Of a DNA stretch of 64,000 nucleotides, positions 33,600 through 44,624 are shown one piece after another (within the stretch, counting starts at the first letter, position 1; every line of letters begins with the position of its first letter). The notes under the pieces were generated by a model that saw only the letters and a list, made by a program, of their open reading frames with translations, did not search any database and had not been told where the DNA came from. The position numbers were made by a program, and so were the translations under genes. This DNA comes from Ophiodon elongatus (taxonomy: Eukaryota > Chordata > Actinopteri > Perciformes > Hexagrammidae): NCBI GenBank assembly GCA_016806645.1, contig JACSYO010000025.1, forward strand, positions 795,001-859,000, in the 5' to 3' direction.

Positions 33600-36500
33600 T
33601 GTGAGTAAATGAGTGCCCATCTATGAGAATTGTAAATTAGTATAATAACCCCCCACCCCACCCCCACCCACCATAACACTATACTAGGCTACGCTAGCTG
33701 CCATGTCCTATATTGAAGTCCTGCTTTGCACCAAGGGAAAAAAGAGGAAAGTCTATTAGTCTCAACAGCGTCAGCAAATGAATTAAGGGGCCTGCTAAAG
33801 CCAAGGAATGGAGGGGAAAATAATGTATTCTGTTGATGCCTTGTCACCTGAGGGCCGTACTGTCACTGAAATAGAGAAGAAATGGCTCCATATGAAAAAT
33901 GTCTCGCCACAGCAAGGCAATGATGACATGCAACAGGAGGGGGTGAAATAATTTAAGATGTTAATATTGGTATTTCAGTGTTATACAATAGCATTAGTAT
34001 GAATTTAAATTACTGGTGATAACATTAGGCTTTATAAATGCATTTAGAATTATATTAGAATATTTTGAGTTGCAGAGTCAAACAGGATAATATCAAAATA
34101 ATTATGAAGTGTAACTTATATAAGGTTTTTAAAACTCAAAATTGCTTTAAAGTAACTAAATATACAATGCATGACTGAAAAACTTTGGATAACAGCTCGT
34201 AAATTTGTGTTTGTACCGAAGAGAAAATAAAAAATAAGGAGAAATTCAACTTCTCCTAAATCCCTCGTATACAAGCCACTAAAGAATAAATCTGTTTGTA
34301 CGAGTGGTTCTCGCATGCGGCCCGTTGTTTGTTGAGGAACAGGCCGATTCCTGCCGTCAGTCCGACGTCCCATTTGCGCTGAATCATTGCAGGACGCGCA
34401 CGGAAATAACAAGTAAGTCCTCTCGTATTCAAAAGCTTGGGAAAAGCCCGAAACTGCATATATGACACATCAGAGCCAACATAAAGGGTGAAACACATAA
34501 TTTATGCACACTGAATGTGCGCGCGTATGTGTGCACGGCACACTGGGGCCCTGTGAAGCTGTCCAAACCGCCAGCGCTGTTGACTGAGCAGCGTGCGTAT
34601 GTGGGTCACTGGTGGGACATTAGCTGGCCGTTCAAGCAAAAGCCGCAGGGCCCCCGGGGACCGGGCAAAGCGGGGGATTGACACATGAATATACTTTGTG
34701 GCGGGACGCCCACGCCACAAGGAGATCCAAGGGTGTGTGTGTGTGTGTGTTTGTAGTGGCAACAGAAAAGCGAGAGTGACTGACAACCAGCTAACCTGTG
34801 TCAAATACTGGCGCTCAGCACAGCTTTTGTCCATTAACCTCATTAACCCGCCGCTTGAGAGGCTTACTCAGTACAGTGGTAGCGGTCTCCTTAGAAAAAA
34901 GCCACTTCATTTTAATAACCTAATGGACCATTGAGTTGGTCTCACTTATTATCCACCACTACGGAGTTCAGAGAACAGGCCACACTTGAAAAGGCAGCAA
35001 AGTGAATATTTTTAGACTGTACTTTACGTCCCTGAATCGATAATGTTTAGCTGCTGTTGTCAAACAAAGGGACTTATGGTTAGCACTGCTGAATAACTTT
35101 GAATTCACTTAGTCACTAGTAGTAAATCTTCAAGGCGACATACAACACTCCGACACATCTGACTTGCAGATTCTCCGCTCCACTATTTCAGCATCCAACT
35201 CTCATTTTTGGATGCATATGAATCTGTCCTCGCCGCGTTGAACCGCCTTTTGAGTGATGCAGACATACCATTAATCATATCTTAGCAGATGCTATTTTAA
35301 TCGTCTAATAAAGGTTTGTATGCATCCATCAAAACAAGTACGGTCGCGATGTTACCCAGTTAACAAAAGTGTACTACACATGGGACGACTGCACCACAAG
35401 TAACCAAGACCTTTAATTGTCCAGGCCAATAACTCATGGTACTGTATCCATACTGGACAACTCACCCTCTGCGAAGGCCCGCCCACAAACGCAGACCAGC
35501 CAATCAAAGCGTAGCATCTGCTATCAACTATCCAGCTGTTTCTAAAGCATTATATTTCTTCGTAAAACCTGTGAATCTATATAGTTAATATTTATCATGT
35601 CTAAACCTGCTTTTTTTTGTGCTTTTTAATGATTCTTACAGTGAATAAAGACCTACCCTGCTTTACAGGAACAGTGTTGTTACTTATTTTTATCGTCTTT
35701 TGTCTTGATCTCCAGGTGATGTGGTGGTTCACTTCACATTTGTAGGCTTTAAAACTCCATTGTCAGAATGAAGTTGGGCGAAGATGCCGTTTGACCATTC
35801 GACGAGCTCTCTGGTTGGAGCACACTGAAGCCTTCAGGGTGTGGGGGGTGGAGCCACTGGTTGGGCAGCTCATACCGGGCGCCGGAGTTTGCATCCCATC
35901 AGTGAACTGCAATCAATTCAGGCCTGTTTTGTAACTAAACTTTGTTTCCTGTGAACCGTGGACTTAACCGAGTGTTGTTGCCATGCACACTGTGGTTGCC
36001 ATGCATGGATGCTGCAGGAATATCCACATCACTGTCAGGTGAAGGGGGCTGGTTTACCAGTTGAAGCATCACTTCAGTACGTTTCTGCACAGTTTCCACT
36101 ACATCAATCTATGTATAGCTGTCAGGGAATGTAAAAGAATTCAAGTTGACTACCGACTGAGTTTATGTTGGCACTTGTCAACTAATAAAATTATATGTTG
36201 TGACAGATTAGACACGAGCATATGCTTCAGACGAGTTTTGTTCATACACGTGTGTTACTCAGTTCATGAATAAAAAATGTGCCGTGGTATAGAGCAGAAA
36301 GCTTAAGATGTGCATCAAAGTGCGTTTCCTTGATCCTTGTTATCTGCAGCACAGCTGTTTGCATCGACTACCTTTTTCCTTGCGTTTGTTTCTTGGGGAG
36401 AGACGCCTGCACTTTGTCAGACATAGCCATGCATAAAACAATGAGTCTATCTGTACCAGTGCGTTTCACTCTCCCTGACATGCTGTCTGTGTGGTTTTCG

Positions 36501-36975
36501 AAGCTTGTAGCCGCAGTGATGGCTGATGTCAGTCTCAGCCGGCTTTCAGGCACAGCGCTGCCACTTTTCCTGTTGTTCCAGACCAGCGAGTGTGGTGACG
36601 GTTGCGCCCTGCTCAGCAGTCCGGGAGGATTGCTGAGCAGGTTTGGAGTAATGTAAAAGTGGGTAGAAATAATGTGGCTTTGTGCTAGTGTGTTGGTGTG
36701 TTTCCCAAATGAGTCGTGAGGTGCTTTTAGGCCAGGGGAAGATCGGAAATTCATTTAAAAACCACATATCAACACATATCTATTCTGTGCAGTCCAGCAG
36801 CATGACCGCAGTCAGTCCGACGTTGTGTTTCTGTCTTACTGGAATTAAAACCTGGCCGCCACCTGTGCAATTTGTTGGAAGAAGTCAGGATTACTGGATA
36901 ACCGTCTCTGTTGTGAACTGTGTCTGCCTGGTCGGACACCGCTGCTTTAAGAGGAGGAGAAAAGAGGGTGACTGC
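33600..36975. other. intronic sequence, nothing firmly recognised
   Basis: C-rich tract at 33648-33672 and (GT)n at 34732-34750. The 35450-35760 stretch (CCAGCCAATCAAAGCG and following) has the look of a dispersed repeat but I cannot place it. No exon recognised. Confidence 0.45.
34732..34750 (+). repeat. (GT)n microsatellite
   Basis: About nine GT units. Confidence 0.9.
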
Positions 36976-36979
36976 TGCA

Positions 36980-37015
36980 GTGTGTGTGTGAGTGTGTGTG
37001 TGTGTGTGTGTGTGT
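36980..37015 (+). repeat. (GT)n microsatellite
   Basis: GT dinucleotides with one GA interruption. Confidence 0.95.
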
Positions 37016-37273
37016 TTAGGGGGGTTTGTTGGGTATAGCTCGAAGGTGGGCGGGGGAGGAGGAGGAGGTGAGATACAAAATAAAAAAGAACATGTGTGAA
37101 GTGGCAATGAGAGGGAAAAATGAGAACTGATAGAAATAGCAGGGGGAAGAGATTAAGACTGCTGTAAGACAGATTGGTGATGTTAATGTTCTTGCTTATT
37201 AATAATTTAGTGAGAAAATCTCTCTTGGCACCGTCGCTTGTGAAATCCAGGAATACCCATGCGCTCTGCCCAT

Positions 37274-37332
37274 TGTGTGTGTGTGTGTGTGTGTATGTGT
37301 GTGTGTGTGTATGTGTGTGTGTGTGTGTGTGC
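37274..37332 (+). repeat. (GT)n microsatellite, complementary to the CA array at 37.5 kb
   Basis: GT dinucleotides with two AT interruptions. In clstn2 pre-mRNA it is (AC)n, lying 0.92-0.98 kb downstream of the exon's donor site. Confidence 0.97.
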
Positions 37333-37474
37333 GTTGTCGTTGTGTGGCTGTCAGTCTATCGAGAGCCAGAGGACATATGCTGGTCAGCCAGCTGCCCTCC
37401 CTACTGTCTCATCATTTTCTCTCTTTCTCCCTGTAGGGTGGCCATTACAGTGAGCCCCCTCAGGCCATGCCATA

Positions 37475-37486
37475 GCACACGCACAC

Positions 37487-37532
<46 letters not shown>
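37475..37532 (+). repeat. (CA)n microsatellite, complementary to the GT array at 37.3 kb
   Basis: CA dinucleotides with three CG interruptions. In clstn2 pre-mRNA it is (UG)n, about 0.72 kb downstream of the donor site. Confidence 0.97.
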
Positions 37533-37533
<1 letters not shown>

Positions 37534-37569
37534 GTAGCAAACAATGGGAACTGGTTTTAGTAAGCAGAT

Positions 37570-37609
37570 ACACACACACACACAAACACACTCTCTCTCT
37601 CTCTCTCTC
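37570..37609 (+). repeat. compound (CA)n(CT)n microsatellite
   Basis: CACACA with one AA interruption running into ten CT units. Confidence 0.95.
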
Positions 37610-37829
37610 ACGGCAACCATCCATCCAGCTCAGCTCGAGGGCCTTGGTGAGTGGGCTCCAGCCCCACGCTGCAGCCCCATGCTAGGGCCTTGGCCACATT
37701 AGCGCCCTGGCGGGACAGAGGCATCCCGGGCTCGCCAACAGCCTGCAGCAAACGTCCTCCCACAAGAGCTGGCACCCTTTTAGAAGAGCTGGAATGGTCA
37801 CAAAGTGGGAAGCATCTAATCCGGTTTGA

Positions 37830-37860
37830 CTCTTTCTTTTTCTTTTTTTCTTTTTTTTTT
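37830..37860 (+). repeat. T-rich tract
   Basis: T-runs of 3 to 10 separated by single C. Confidence 0.9.
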
Positions 37861-38249
37861 GTGTCTTCAGCCACCATGGGGCTTATTTAGGCCACTCTCC
37901 ACCCTAAATAAATATGAAATATGAGTCCTGTATGTGATGTGTGCTCACTGAGAATTATTGGATTAAATGGCTGCAGGGTTAACGGTAAGAAAAAGATGAG
38001 AATAAAAAGCTGTGATGCTGCAGTTATAGTACATGAAGCCAATTTAAGCCCCTTCACAGTGATATCACATGACAGCTTTATATGGTTTATATCCTGAGAG
38101 TAAGTATATCCTGCAGCTATGCTTCCCTGTGCGGATTAACACCTGAGTCACCGTTGGCTGCCTCAGTTTGGTCTGAGATAGCCCGCCTCCTCCCCAGTTG
38201 CTATGATCACCCTCCAGCTGACAGCCATGAGGGTTGAAATGAGCCGTAC

Positions 38250-38372
38250 CTGCATAGGGGATGGGGGCGTCTTTGTCCAGGGCCACCAGAGGAGGATCCA
38301 GCAGAACCACGTCGGTGTTTTCAGTGATCACCCCATGGTACGATGTCTCAATCCACGGCTTGTGCTTGTTCA
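38250..38372 (-). CDS. clstn2: calsyntenin-2 internal coding exon (start of mature ectodomain)
   Basis: The minus strand shows a complete exon of 123 nt. A pyrimidine-rich tract ending CCCCCACAG (AG at 38374-38373) is the acceptor, and CAG/GTACGG is the donor (GT at 38249-38248). Translation starts with the last two bases of a split Val codon, then reads NKHKPWIETSYHGVITEN, then LLDPPLVALDKDAP, then IPYA, and ends on the first base of a split Gly codon, so both flanking introns are phase 1. This is the conserved segment of calsyntenins just after the signal peptide, leading into the first cadherin repeat. WIETSYHGVITEN fits calsyntenin-2 better than calsyntenin-1 or -3 as I remember them. Calsyntenins are type I neuronal membrane proteins with two cadherin repeats, an LG-type domain, one membrane span and a cytoplasmic kinesin-light-chain-binding tail, found mainly at postsynaptic membranes. 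The segment holds an LDKDAP stretch typical of cadherin-repeat edges. Signal peptide and later exons are not in the window. Which teleost paralogue (a or b) this is cannot be told. Confidence 0.93.
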
Positions 38373-38459
38373 CTGTGGGGGACAGAAGGACGGAGTGTGA
38401 GACGTCAGCGACACACTGCTGCTGCCAGACGCAACAGAGAGGATCTGTCAAGTCTTAAC

Positions 38460-39780
38460 ATGGCGAGATACACGTCTTCGGTTTCATTTCACGTGAGACA
38501 CACAGGCAGATGCAGCGTACCGCAGCGATAATACACACTTTTCATTCTGTTCTCGGCTCCTCCAGCCTCCAGCTCCTACAAGACATTCTCATTTTGCTAA
38601 TCTCCCCCCCAAAAAAACGCTTTTCTCTCTTTTGTTCTTTGCTTCCTCCAAACACTCGCCGCAGGTTTCAAAGCAAAGTGCCATGCTTGATCAATGACCA
38701 CCACTGCGCACTGCCAGCAGAAAACTGTATCCAAGGCTGAGTCAAAACAAAGTTCATGTGCTGAGGGCCTGATTAAGGGCCATAATTGAGTAACGCTCCC
38801 CCCCCCCGGCCTGTGCGGCACCGTGCCGACCCACTTGCCATTTGTTTACCAGAAAGAGAAGGAAAAAAGGTGGCGGAGGAAACAACTCCTTAGTGCTCTT
38901 AAGCTGGGCCAGAACAAAGCCAATAATTACACTTTGTGTGCTTTATGCTCAAGTTCAAGTTTGTGGACTGAACATGACACAAAGCGAGGCGGTTTTCTGT
39001 GGTGCCCCGAGAAAGATTGCATAAACAAAAGGGAATAAAGTACAAATAATCTCCATTCAGTGAGAGGAAGAAGAAGAAAAAACTCCCTCTGTGCTAATAA
39101 AGTAGACATGCAGCCAATCAAAACCAGATGGTTTTCAGCTGATGGGCAATGACCGGCGATGATTCATATTTCCATTATTTTTCCGGTCACATGTCATCGG
39201 TGTGGAAGTTAAGACAAGTCCAAAATAAGCCTTGGAGGAAAAAAAGTTTTGTTTGCAAATAACCACTATAGGGAAGTAAAAGGATAACATTTCGTCTACA
39301 CTGACTTCAGAACAGTTGAAATTATTTTTCTTTTCTTTTTCAAGTTAGCCTGGAGTCTTGCTGTCAATTATAATTCTTAGAAAGAAATCTGAACCAGCAG
39401 GTCAGAGTTACGAAAAACCCCAAAAAATGGAAATTGCAATCGGCTGAGAAAATTGCAATCGATACATCTCTATAATCTAGATATCACCTGAATTATTCAC
39501 TGAATGTCAGTTAAAGCCACACGGCGATGCTAAAATGTGTACTCTAACAAACAACCAAGGACCGACAAATGTTTCAACATACTCTATAACGTGAGCACGG
39601 AGAACAAATCATTTTTTATTTTCATTCCTTCCATATGCGATTATCTGTCTTCACGGCACTTAAAATCAGATTTAACAGACACGGCCGTGTTTTGCTACCG
39701 AGAGCGCATGACAACTGGTTAGGAAGCGTGCAGGAAAAGTCTAAATAGTTAAAGTAATGGATAACTAATAGGAACAGGAA
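38460..39780. other. intronic sequence, nothing recognised
   Basis: This is the 3' part of the upstream intron, close to the exon. A C-run lies at 38799-38807. No further exon is recognised. Confidence 0.5.
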
Positions 39781-39925
39781 CATAAAAGGAAGAGGAAGAC
39801 ATCATAAATAATTGTATTATCTTAGTTAATTATGATAATAAAAGAAACTTAGTGAACTAAGATAATAAAAGAGTCTGAGTTAACTAAGATAAAATAATCT
39901 CTTTTGTCTTCCTCTTCCTTTTATG
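39781..39925. mobile_element. foldback (nested inverted-repeat) element
   Basis: The ends are perfect 20-bp inverted copies: CATAAAAGGAAGAGGAAGAC (39781-39800) and its reverse complement at 39906-39925. Inside, TTATCTTAGTTAA (39818-39830) is inverted as TTAACTAAGATAA (39880-39892), leaving only a short unmatched stretch on each arm. The centre repeats AACTAAGATAATAAAAG once more. There is no coding capacity. It could be a small MITE or a hairpin-forming intronic segment. Confidence 0.75.
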
Positions 39926-39929
39926 GTTT

Positions 39930-40940
39930 TTTTTTTGGGCTGGATGAAAATGAACTTTTGGCAGTTATAATAACAATAGCACATACTGTCTGTAAGTCTA
40001 CCACTGTGGGTCAATGCTTGTAAAGATACAAGATAAAGAACCAAACTTTTGTAATAGTTGTGCAATTACATTTTTGAGGACTGTGGGTTGCCTCAAAAAG
40101 CTAATGAGACCCGCGGACAACATGCTAACGCTACGAGGATGCATATTCCCGGGTGTCAGGCCTGAAAGCATGACTAATGGCCCCGATACAGTCAGAGGAG
40201 ATCATTTACATGGGGCAGAGAGATGGGAGCACAATAGTCTATTAGGACGTGATACATATGCATGAGTTTGCTACGAAGATGACGGGTAAAATGATGCCAG
40301 ATTTCAACTTTAAATGCCAAACCGTGTCATTTGGGAATTGCTGACGACGCCGTGCAGGAATGTCATAGGGAAACATGATTTTTTTTAATGGGTCATCCCC
40401 GTCGCTGCCAATGCTACCGCGAAGACAGACAAACCCATATTTCTGTAGAACGTGATGCAGGTACAGATTTATTAGCACAGGCGGTATTTATTTCATTTCT
40501 GGCTCTGGGATTACACAGGAAAATGTCTGCAAAAATCAGCTACTCCCGCAGGAGAGGAAGTGTGTTATCATGAGAGAAAAATAGTGCGAAATTTGAAAGC
40601 GGATAAAAAAAGAAGAAAAAAAAAAAGCTAATATCCTCCTCCAACTTGGAACAAGTGCAGAACCCCAAATGATGTGTAAAACAGGCTATAAGACTATTTG
40701 AGCACAATGCGTGACAGCTAATGAGGAGTCTGGAGATCAAGAAGAGGCTGGTACTCAACATCATATTCAGTCCTCTCACGGCTTAGGAGGGCTACTGCCC
40801 TTTAAATCCCCGACGTGGACGCTTGTGCCGCTCGCCGAGACTACTTAGTGTCAGGCTGACCTAAATGCTCTGTTATCAGAAATGACAAAATGTTCCATTG
40901 TGAGAGCACAACGTGATCAGAGGCTGTCTCTGAACATACA
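39930..40940. other. intronic sequence, nothing recognised
   Basis: An A-rich run lies near 40605-40627. No exon or named repeat. Confidence 0.5.
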
Positions 40941-40946
40941 ACAAGG

Positions 40947-41230
40947 GGATGCACCGATCACACTTTTTAAGTCTTGACAGCCCCTTTGGCTTCGGGTGTC
41001 AGCGGGTATCGAGTACCGATCAGCGGCCAGTGTTTAATGAATAAGCTGTAACCTCACTGTGTGGAAGTGATTGTTTTATGTGTAAGGCAACACCGGCCTT
41101 TGACTTACACATTGCTTTCCCTAACGTTGCAAAACCAAATGTTACAAATACATAAATACATAGATATAAATGTACTGAATTATTATTTATTATTGAAATA
41201 ATAAATTGCAACATGGATGAGAAATCTTCA
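40947..41230 (+). mobile_element. GGGATGCACCGAT-type element, left part
   Basis: GGGGATGCACCGATCAC at the left end is the terminal motif of a dispersed element common in fish and other vertebrates. It is followed by the usual GGGTATCGAGTACCGATC region and GTGTTTAATGAATAAGC. The right end is not evident. Confidence 0.6.
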
Positions 41231-41359
41231 AAATGATCCGGAATTACAATTCTAGTGGAAACCTTTTTAATGCAGCAACAAATTGGTCAAGACTGAAACA
41301 ATAATTTAAATACCAGCATATAATGTAGGCCTGCTACTAATAATTATTTCCATTATGGG

Positions 41360-41645
41360 TTAATCTGCTGATTATTCACGCCACCAATCGTTTGGTCTAT
41401 AAAATGTCTGGAAAGTTAGTGAAAAATATCCATCCCTGTTCCTCAAAGTCTAAGGGGATGTCTTTAAATGTTTAGTTTTGTCAGTCCATATGATATAAAA
41501 AAAGAGAAAGCAGGACATTTGAGAGGCTGAAAACAGCATTTTCTGATATTTTTGCATGAAAAATTACTTTAACAATTATCAACATAGTTGGCAATCACTT
41601 TTCTGTTGATCACTTCATCAGTTAGTTGACTAAGTGCAATTCAAT
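41360..41645 (+). mobile_element. TTTGGTCTATAAAATG-type repeat, degenerate copy
   Basis: TTAATCTGCTGATTATTCAC, CGTTTGGTCTATAAAATGTC, AACAATTATCAACATAGTTGG and GTTAGTTGACTAAG follow the order of a widespread non-autonomous DNA element whose consensus has ATTAATCGATTA ends. The ends here are eroded. Confidence 0.65.
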
Positions 41646-41691
41646 TGCTTATAATGTATATAATCAATTGAATTGAATAAATGTCCCCCAT

Positions 41692-41808
41692 TACTAGAGA
41701 TCCACCAATCTGACTTCTTCAGTCCCGATACCGATACCTTGGCTTTGGGGTTACTGGGTATACCAGATCCAGCTATTTGAGTCGGCATCGGCCTGATATC
41801 GGTGCATC
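41692..41808 (+). mobile_element. GGGATGCACCGAT-type element, short copy with both ends
   Basis: The left end GAGATCCACCAATCTGAC leads into AGTCCCGATACCGATACC. The right end ATATCGGTGCATCATCCC is the inverted terminal motif, so this is an internally deleted copy of about 117 bp related to the fragment at 40.95 kb. Confidence 0.7.
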
Positions 41809-41990
41809 ATCCCGACACATGTAACGCAAGTGGCACACAAACAGACTATCATAATTTAGTCTGATGGCATCTCCATGCTGGTGACCTTTGTGATATCACC
41901 AGCAAACAACGTGAAGTGCGTCTTTCCATCAGTCAGCGTGGACTAGCTGCCGCTGCGGGTTAATGATGTCTCAAAGCCTAGCCGCTTTCT

Positions 41991-41993
<3 letters not shown>

Positions 41994-42031
<38 letters not shown>
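41994..42031 (+). repeat. (TG)19 microsatellite
   Basis: Uninterrupted TG dinucleotides after a short CT stretch. Confidence 0.97.
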
Positions 42032-42033
<2 letters not shown>

Positions 42034-42039
42034 ATGGAA

Positions 42040-43935
42040 TGGTTTTTCACCAGGAGTGATGAGGGCATTAAAGGAGCGTCCACCTCCAGTAATCGCAGCA
42101 GTGTCTTGATGGGGCGCCACCCACGCGTCAACCCCCAACCCGCATCTGATCGTGGTGAGAAATACGACGCCGCCGTCATAGAGCGCGGGCCCGTGCCTTG
42201 ACTGCTTGAGACGTGAGTCATTAACACGAAAACGGATGGATAAGCGCCTCTCTTTTTGCTAATAATGTGGTCTATCAGAGGTCGGAGAGGGGGCGGAGGG
42301 GAGGCGGGGAGGCGGGTGAGGGTTGGAGAAATGAAGCAGCCAGACCATCAGTTCCAGAGATTCCCGGGGGAAACATTGCAGCCGCTTACCACGATCGAAC
42401 CCTCGGCTGCGAGCGCTAATGCCTCGACACTAAGTGATTAGCTACATACTCCTCCATGGCACCTTGAATCAAAACCAAACACGGTTAATCCCCCGCCGAT
42501 CAATACGAAGGGAACTTGACACCCCGCATAGCCAAATGTGCCCGCGTCATCCCGCTCTGCGGGCGGAGGGAGAACGAGGCACTTCTCCAGGGTTGCTGAG
42601 CTTTTTGTCTGGCAACGAACAGACGGCAACGAGACAATGTGTCCCTCTGGCGTTTTGATCAAACCGCGCGGTGCTCAACTACGACTTAGCCTTCAGGCTT
42701 TAGACAGCCTCTAATAGGACGTGTGCTATTATAAACACACACACACAGCAAAGAAAAGCCAGAGCTGCACTCCGCGTGACCCCAATTTTTAAAAGCAAAC
42801 GCCTTCAATGGCTACTAAAAGCACTTGGTAAATGGCGTGCAATAACCTCTGTTTGTGAATGGAGGGAGGTCGATTTGCCGGCGTCTTCTGAAACCTCGTG
42901 GCCGTTTGGCTGAACATGACAAGATGAGATGCAAGTGCTTTTTTTTTTTTCTTCTTTTTCTTTTTTTTTGACATCTGCAGGACAGAAGAGGAATCAAACG
43001 CACCGTTTTCTGTTTCATGTGTTAACAAGCAGAGGAAACTGCTCACGTGAGATTGTTGTGTTTGCTCATTCAAACCAGAGCTGGGATTCAAATACCATGA
43101 CCTTTAGCCCACTTTGTCCTACAAGAAAGGGGGTGGGGGGAGGGAGGGCAGCCGGGTGAATTCAGTTAACTGGCTTCAAGGCAAACTTGACAAAATCCTT
43201 GTACTTCGTATAATATCTCTCGGAAAAAGCACGTAACCTTATTCCAGCCTTCATTTTTCTTTTAATGAAAAGCAACGGGTTCCACCTTTTTATTTTTTGC
43301 TTTCAGCTTTCGGCGGATGCGGCGGCAACGAAATGAACAAATTGTATTACATATGTTTCAATAATAACCGCTCTCTGTGCAATTTTGCGTGTGGCGTTAA
43401 AGGCCACGGAATTATTTTTGTCCTCCAAATCAATTTAATCACAGGGGTCGGGGGATACAGTTATCAAACCTGTACAGGCCAATGTAATCAGGTTGTGTGA
43501 CAGCTGAAAGGTGAGCGCCGGAGCCCGGTCTGCCCTTTACCGCCGGCTGCCGGTCAGCGCCACTATCTCCCTCCGCCATTTCACTGCCAATTAAGCAGAG
43601 AGTCGTGGATTTGACTCGAGGCTCCGAGCATGGCAGAGGCGCTATAACGGCTGATTAATCTCTGAACCGGTGCGACGTTGCGCCACCGTAACTGTGCCAC
43701 CTCCTGACGGGCGGGTACTGCAATCTGAACAGGCCTCGGGGGGGGGGGAGTTGTAATTAAAAAGAACTCTGTAGGAAATTAAACTCTGATTGATAAGGTC
43801 AACAGTAGGGGCTGTGATGAATACATCAGCATAATGAAAAGTAAACGTAGCAGAGACAGTTAGCCATTACAGCCACCAACAGGCAATTACACAGCAAGCT
43901 GGGAGCTCACGCCGGAGAGAAGCTCCGAGATGCCC
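42040..43935. other. intronic sequence, GC-rich in parts; nothing recognised
   Basis: Relatively GC-rich and unique-looking; 43290-43700 lacks simple repeats and could hold regulatory sequence. T-rich tract at 42940-42969, G-run at 43739-43749. No exon recognised. Confidence 0.45.
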
Positions 43936-43937
43936 AT

Positions 43938-44016
43938 CGTCAGAGGGGGGGAGGAGGAGGGAGGCGGGGAGGGGGGGGGGTGAGGGGGAGGGGGTGAGGT
44001 AGAGGCAGGGGGGGGT
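43938..44016 (+). repeat. G-rich tract with G-quadruplex potential
   Basis: At least eight runs of three or more G within 79 bases, including one of ten, separated by A, GA, TGA or C. The minus strand, which is the clstn2 transcript sense, is correspondingly C/T-rich. Confidence 0.9.
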
Positions 44017-44019
44017 TCT

Positions 44020-44395
44020 CGGATCTCGGTTTCCTCTTCTCCCTCAACCACTCTCCGTCGTTACAGTGATCCGTGTCTGCTTTGAACCTTGGAGATCTTT
44101 GCAAACTTTAATCTTCTTTTGCACTCAGTGCACCGGCTTCGCGCTTCACAGAGCAGGCTGACAGAAACCATCTGCCGGGGAGAGGACTTTATTAAATATA
44201 AAAGCTTCTAAGTAGATTTCTCGTCGAGATACAGTGAGTCCTCAAGTTTCCTGAGCATTTTTGACTTGAGATCAGTGGACTAAAGGATAACACGTGTCGA
44301 CTGTAAGTTTACAAAACTGACAAATAAGATGACTAATTTATGAAAATGTGTTCGCTGAGGGGAAGACAATCTTTATCTATACAGCTTTGTGGATA
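44020..44395. other. intronic sequence, nothing recognised
   Basis: CTTCTCCCTCAACCACTCTC leads into unique-looking sequence with no repeat or exon. Confidence 0.5.
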
Positions 44396-44396
44396 T

Positions 44397-44620
44397 TAAA
44401 GGTGTACTCCAGTGATTTAGTACAGCACGTACAGTGCTGGGAGCTGTGAACTTTGTGGTCCAGTTAGTCCAGGCCCCAAAAACATTACTTCCTGTAATGC
44501 AACTCAATAGTTCCTACCTGCTGAATACCCAAAGCATTTTAAGTCCCAGAGGATCTTCGGTTTTACAGTATTTCACAGTAAAATGGAATATTGGAGCAAT
44601 AGTTACCGGGGATTAAAATC
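44397..44620 (+). repeat. AAAGGTGTACTCCAG-type repeat
   Basis: Starts TTAAAGGTGTACTCCAGTG with ATTTAGTACAGCAC; further on TTCCTGTAATGCAACTCAA, AATGGAATATTGGAGC and AATAGTTACCGGGG. The order matches a dispersed fish repeat as I recall it; a possibly related piece with ACCCACAATGCAACTCAAC is at 49385. Confidence 0.55.
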
Positions 44621-44624
44621 AGAT

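Larger units (their letters stand above)
1..38249 (-). other. clstn2: clstn2 intron downstream of the coding exon (partial)
   Basis: Transcription runs from high to low coordinates, so this is the 5' part of the intron that begins with the GTACGG donor at 38249. I looked on the minus strand for the next calsyntenin exon (expected to begin near EICAF and carry a KIHG-type motif) and did not find it. The intron therefore probably exceeds 38 kb. It holds the transposon remnants and microsatellites listed separately and no other gene that I can support. A small nested non-coding gene cannot be excluded from sequence alone. Confidence 0.75.

Noticed and set aside
35820..35910. SINE-like B box near GGAGTTTGCATCCC
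   Set aside because: No matching A box or SINE body was found; the match to the B-box consensus is weak.
37381..37475. Plus-strand acceptor-like TTTCTCCCTGTAG followed by a short open frame
   Set aside because: The frame runs straight into the CA array and there is no donor or protein similarity.
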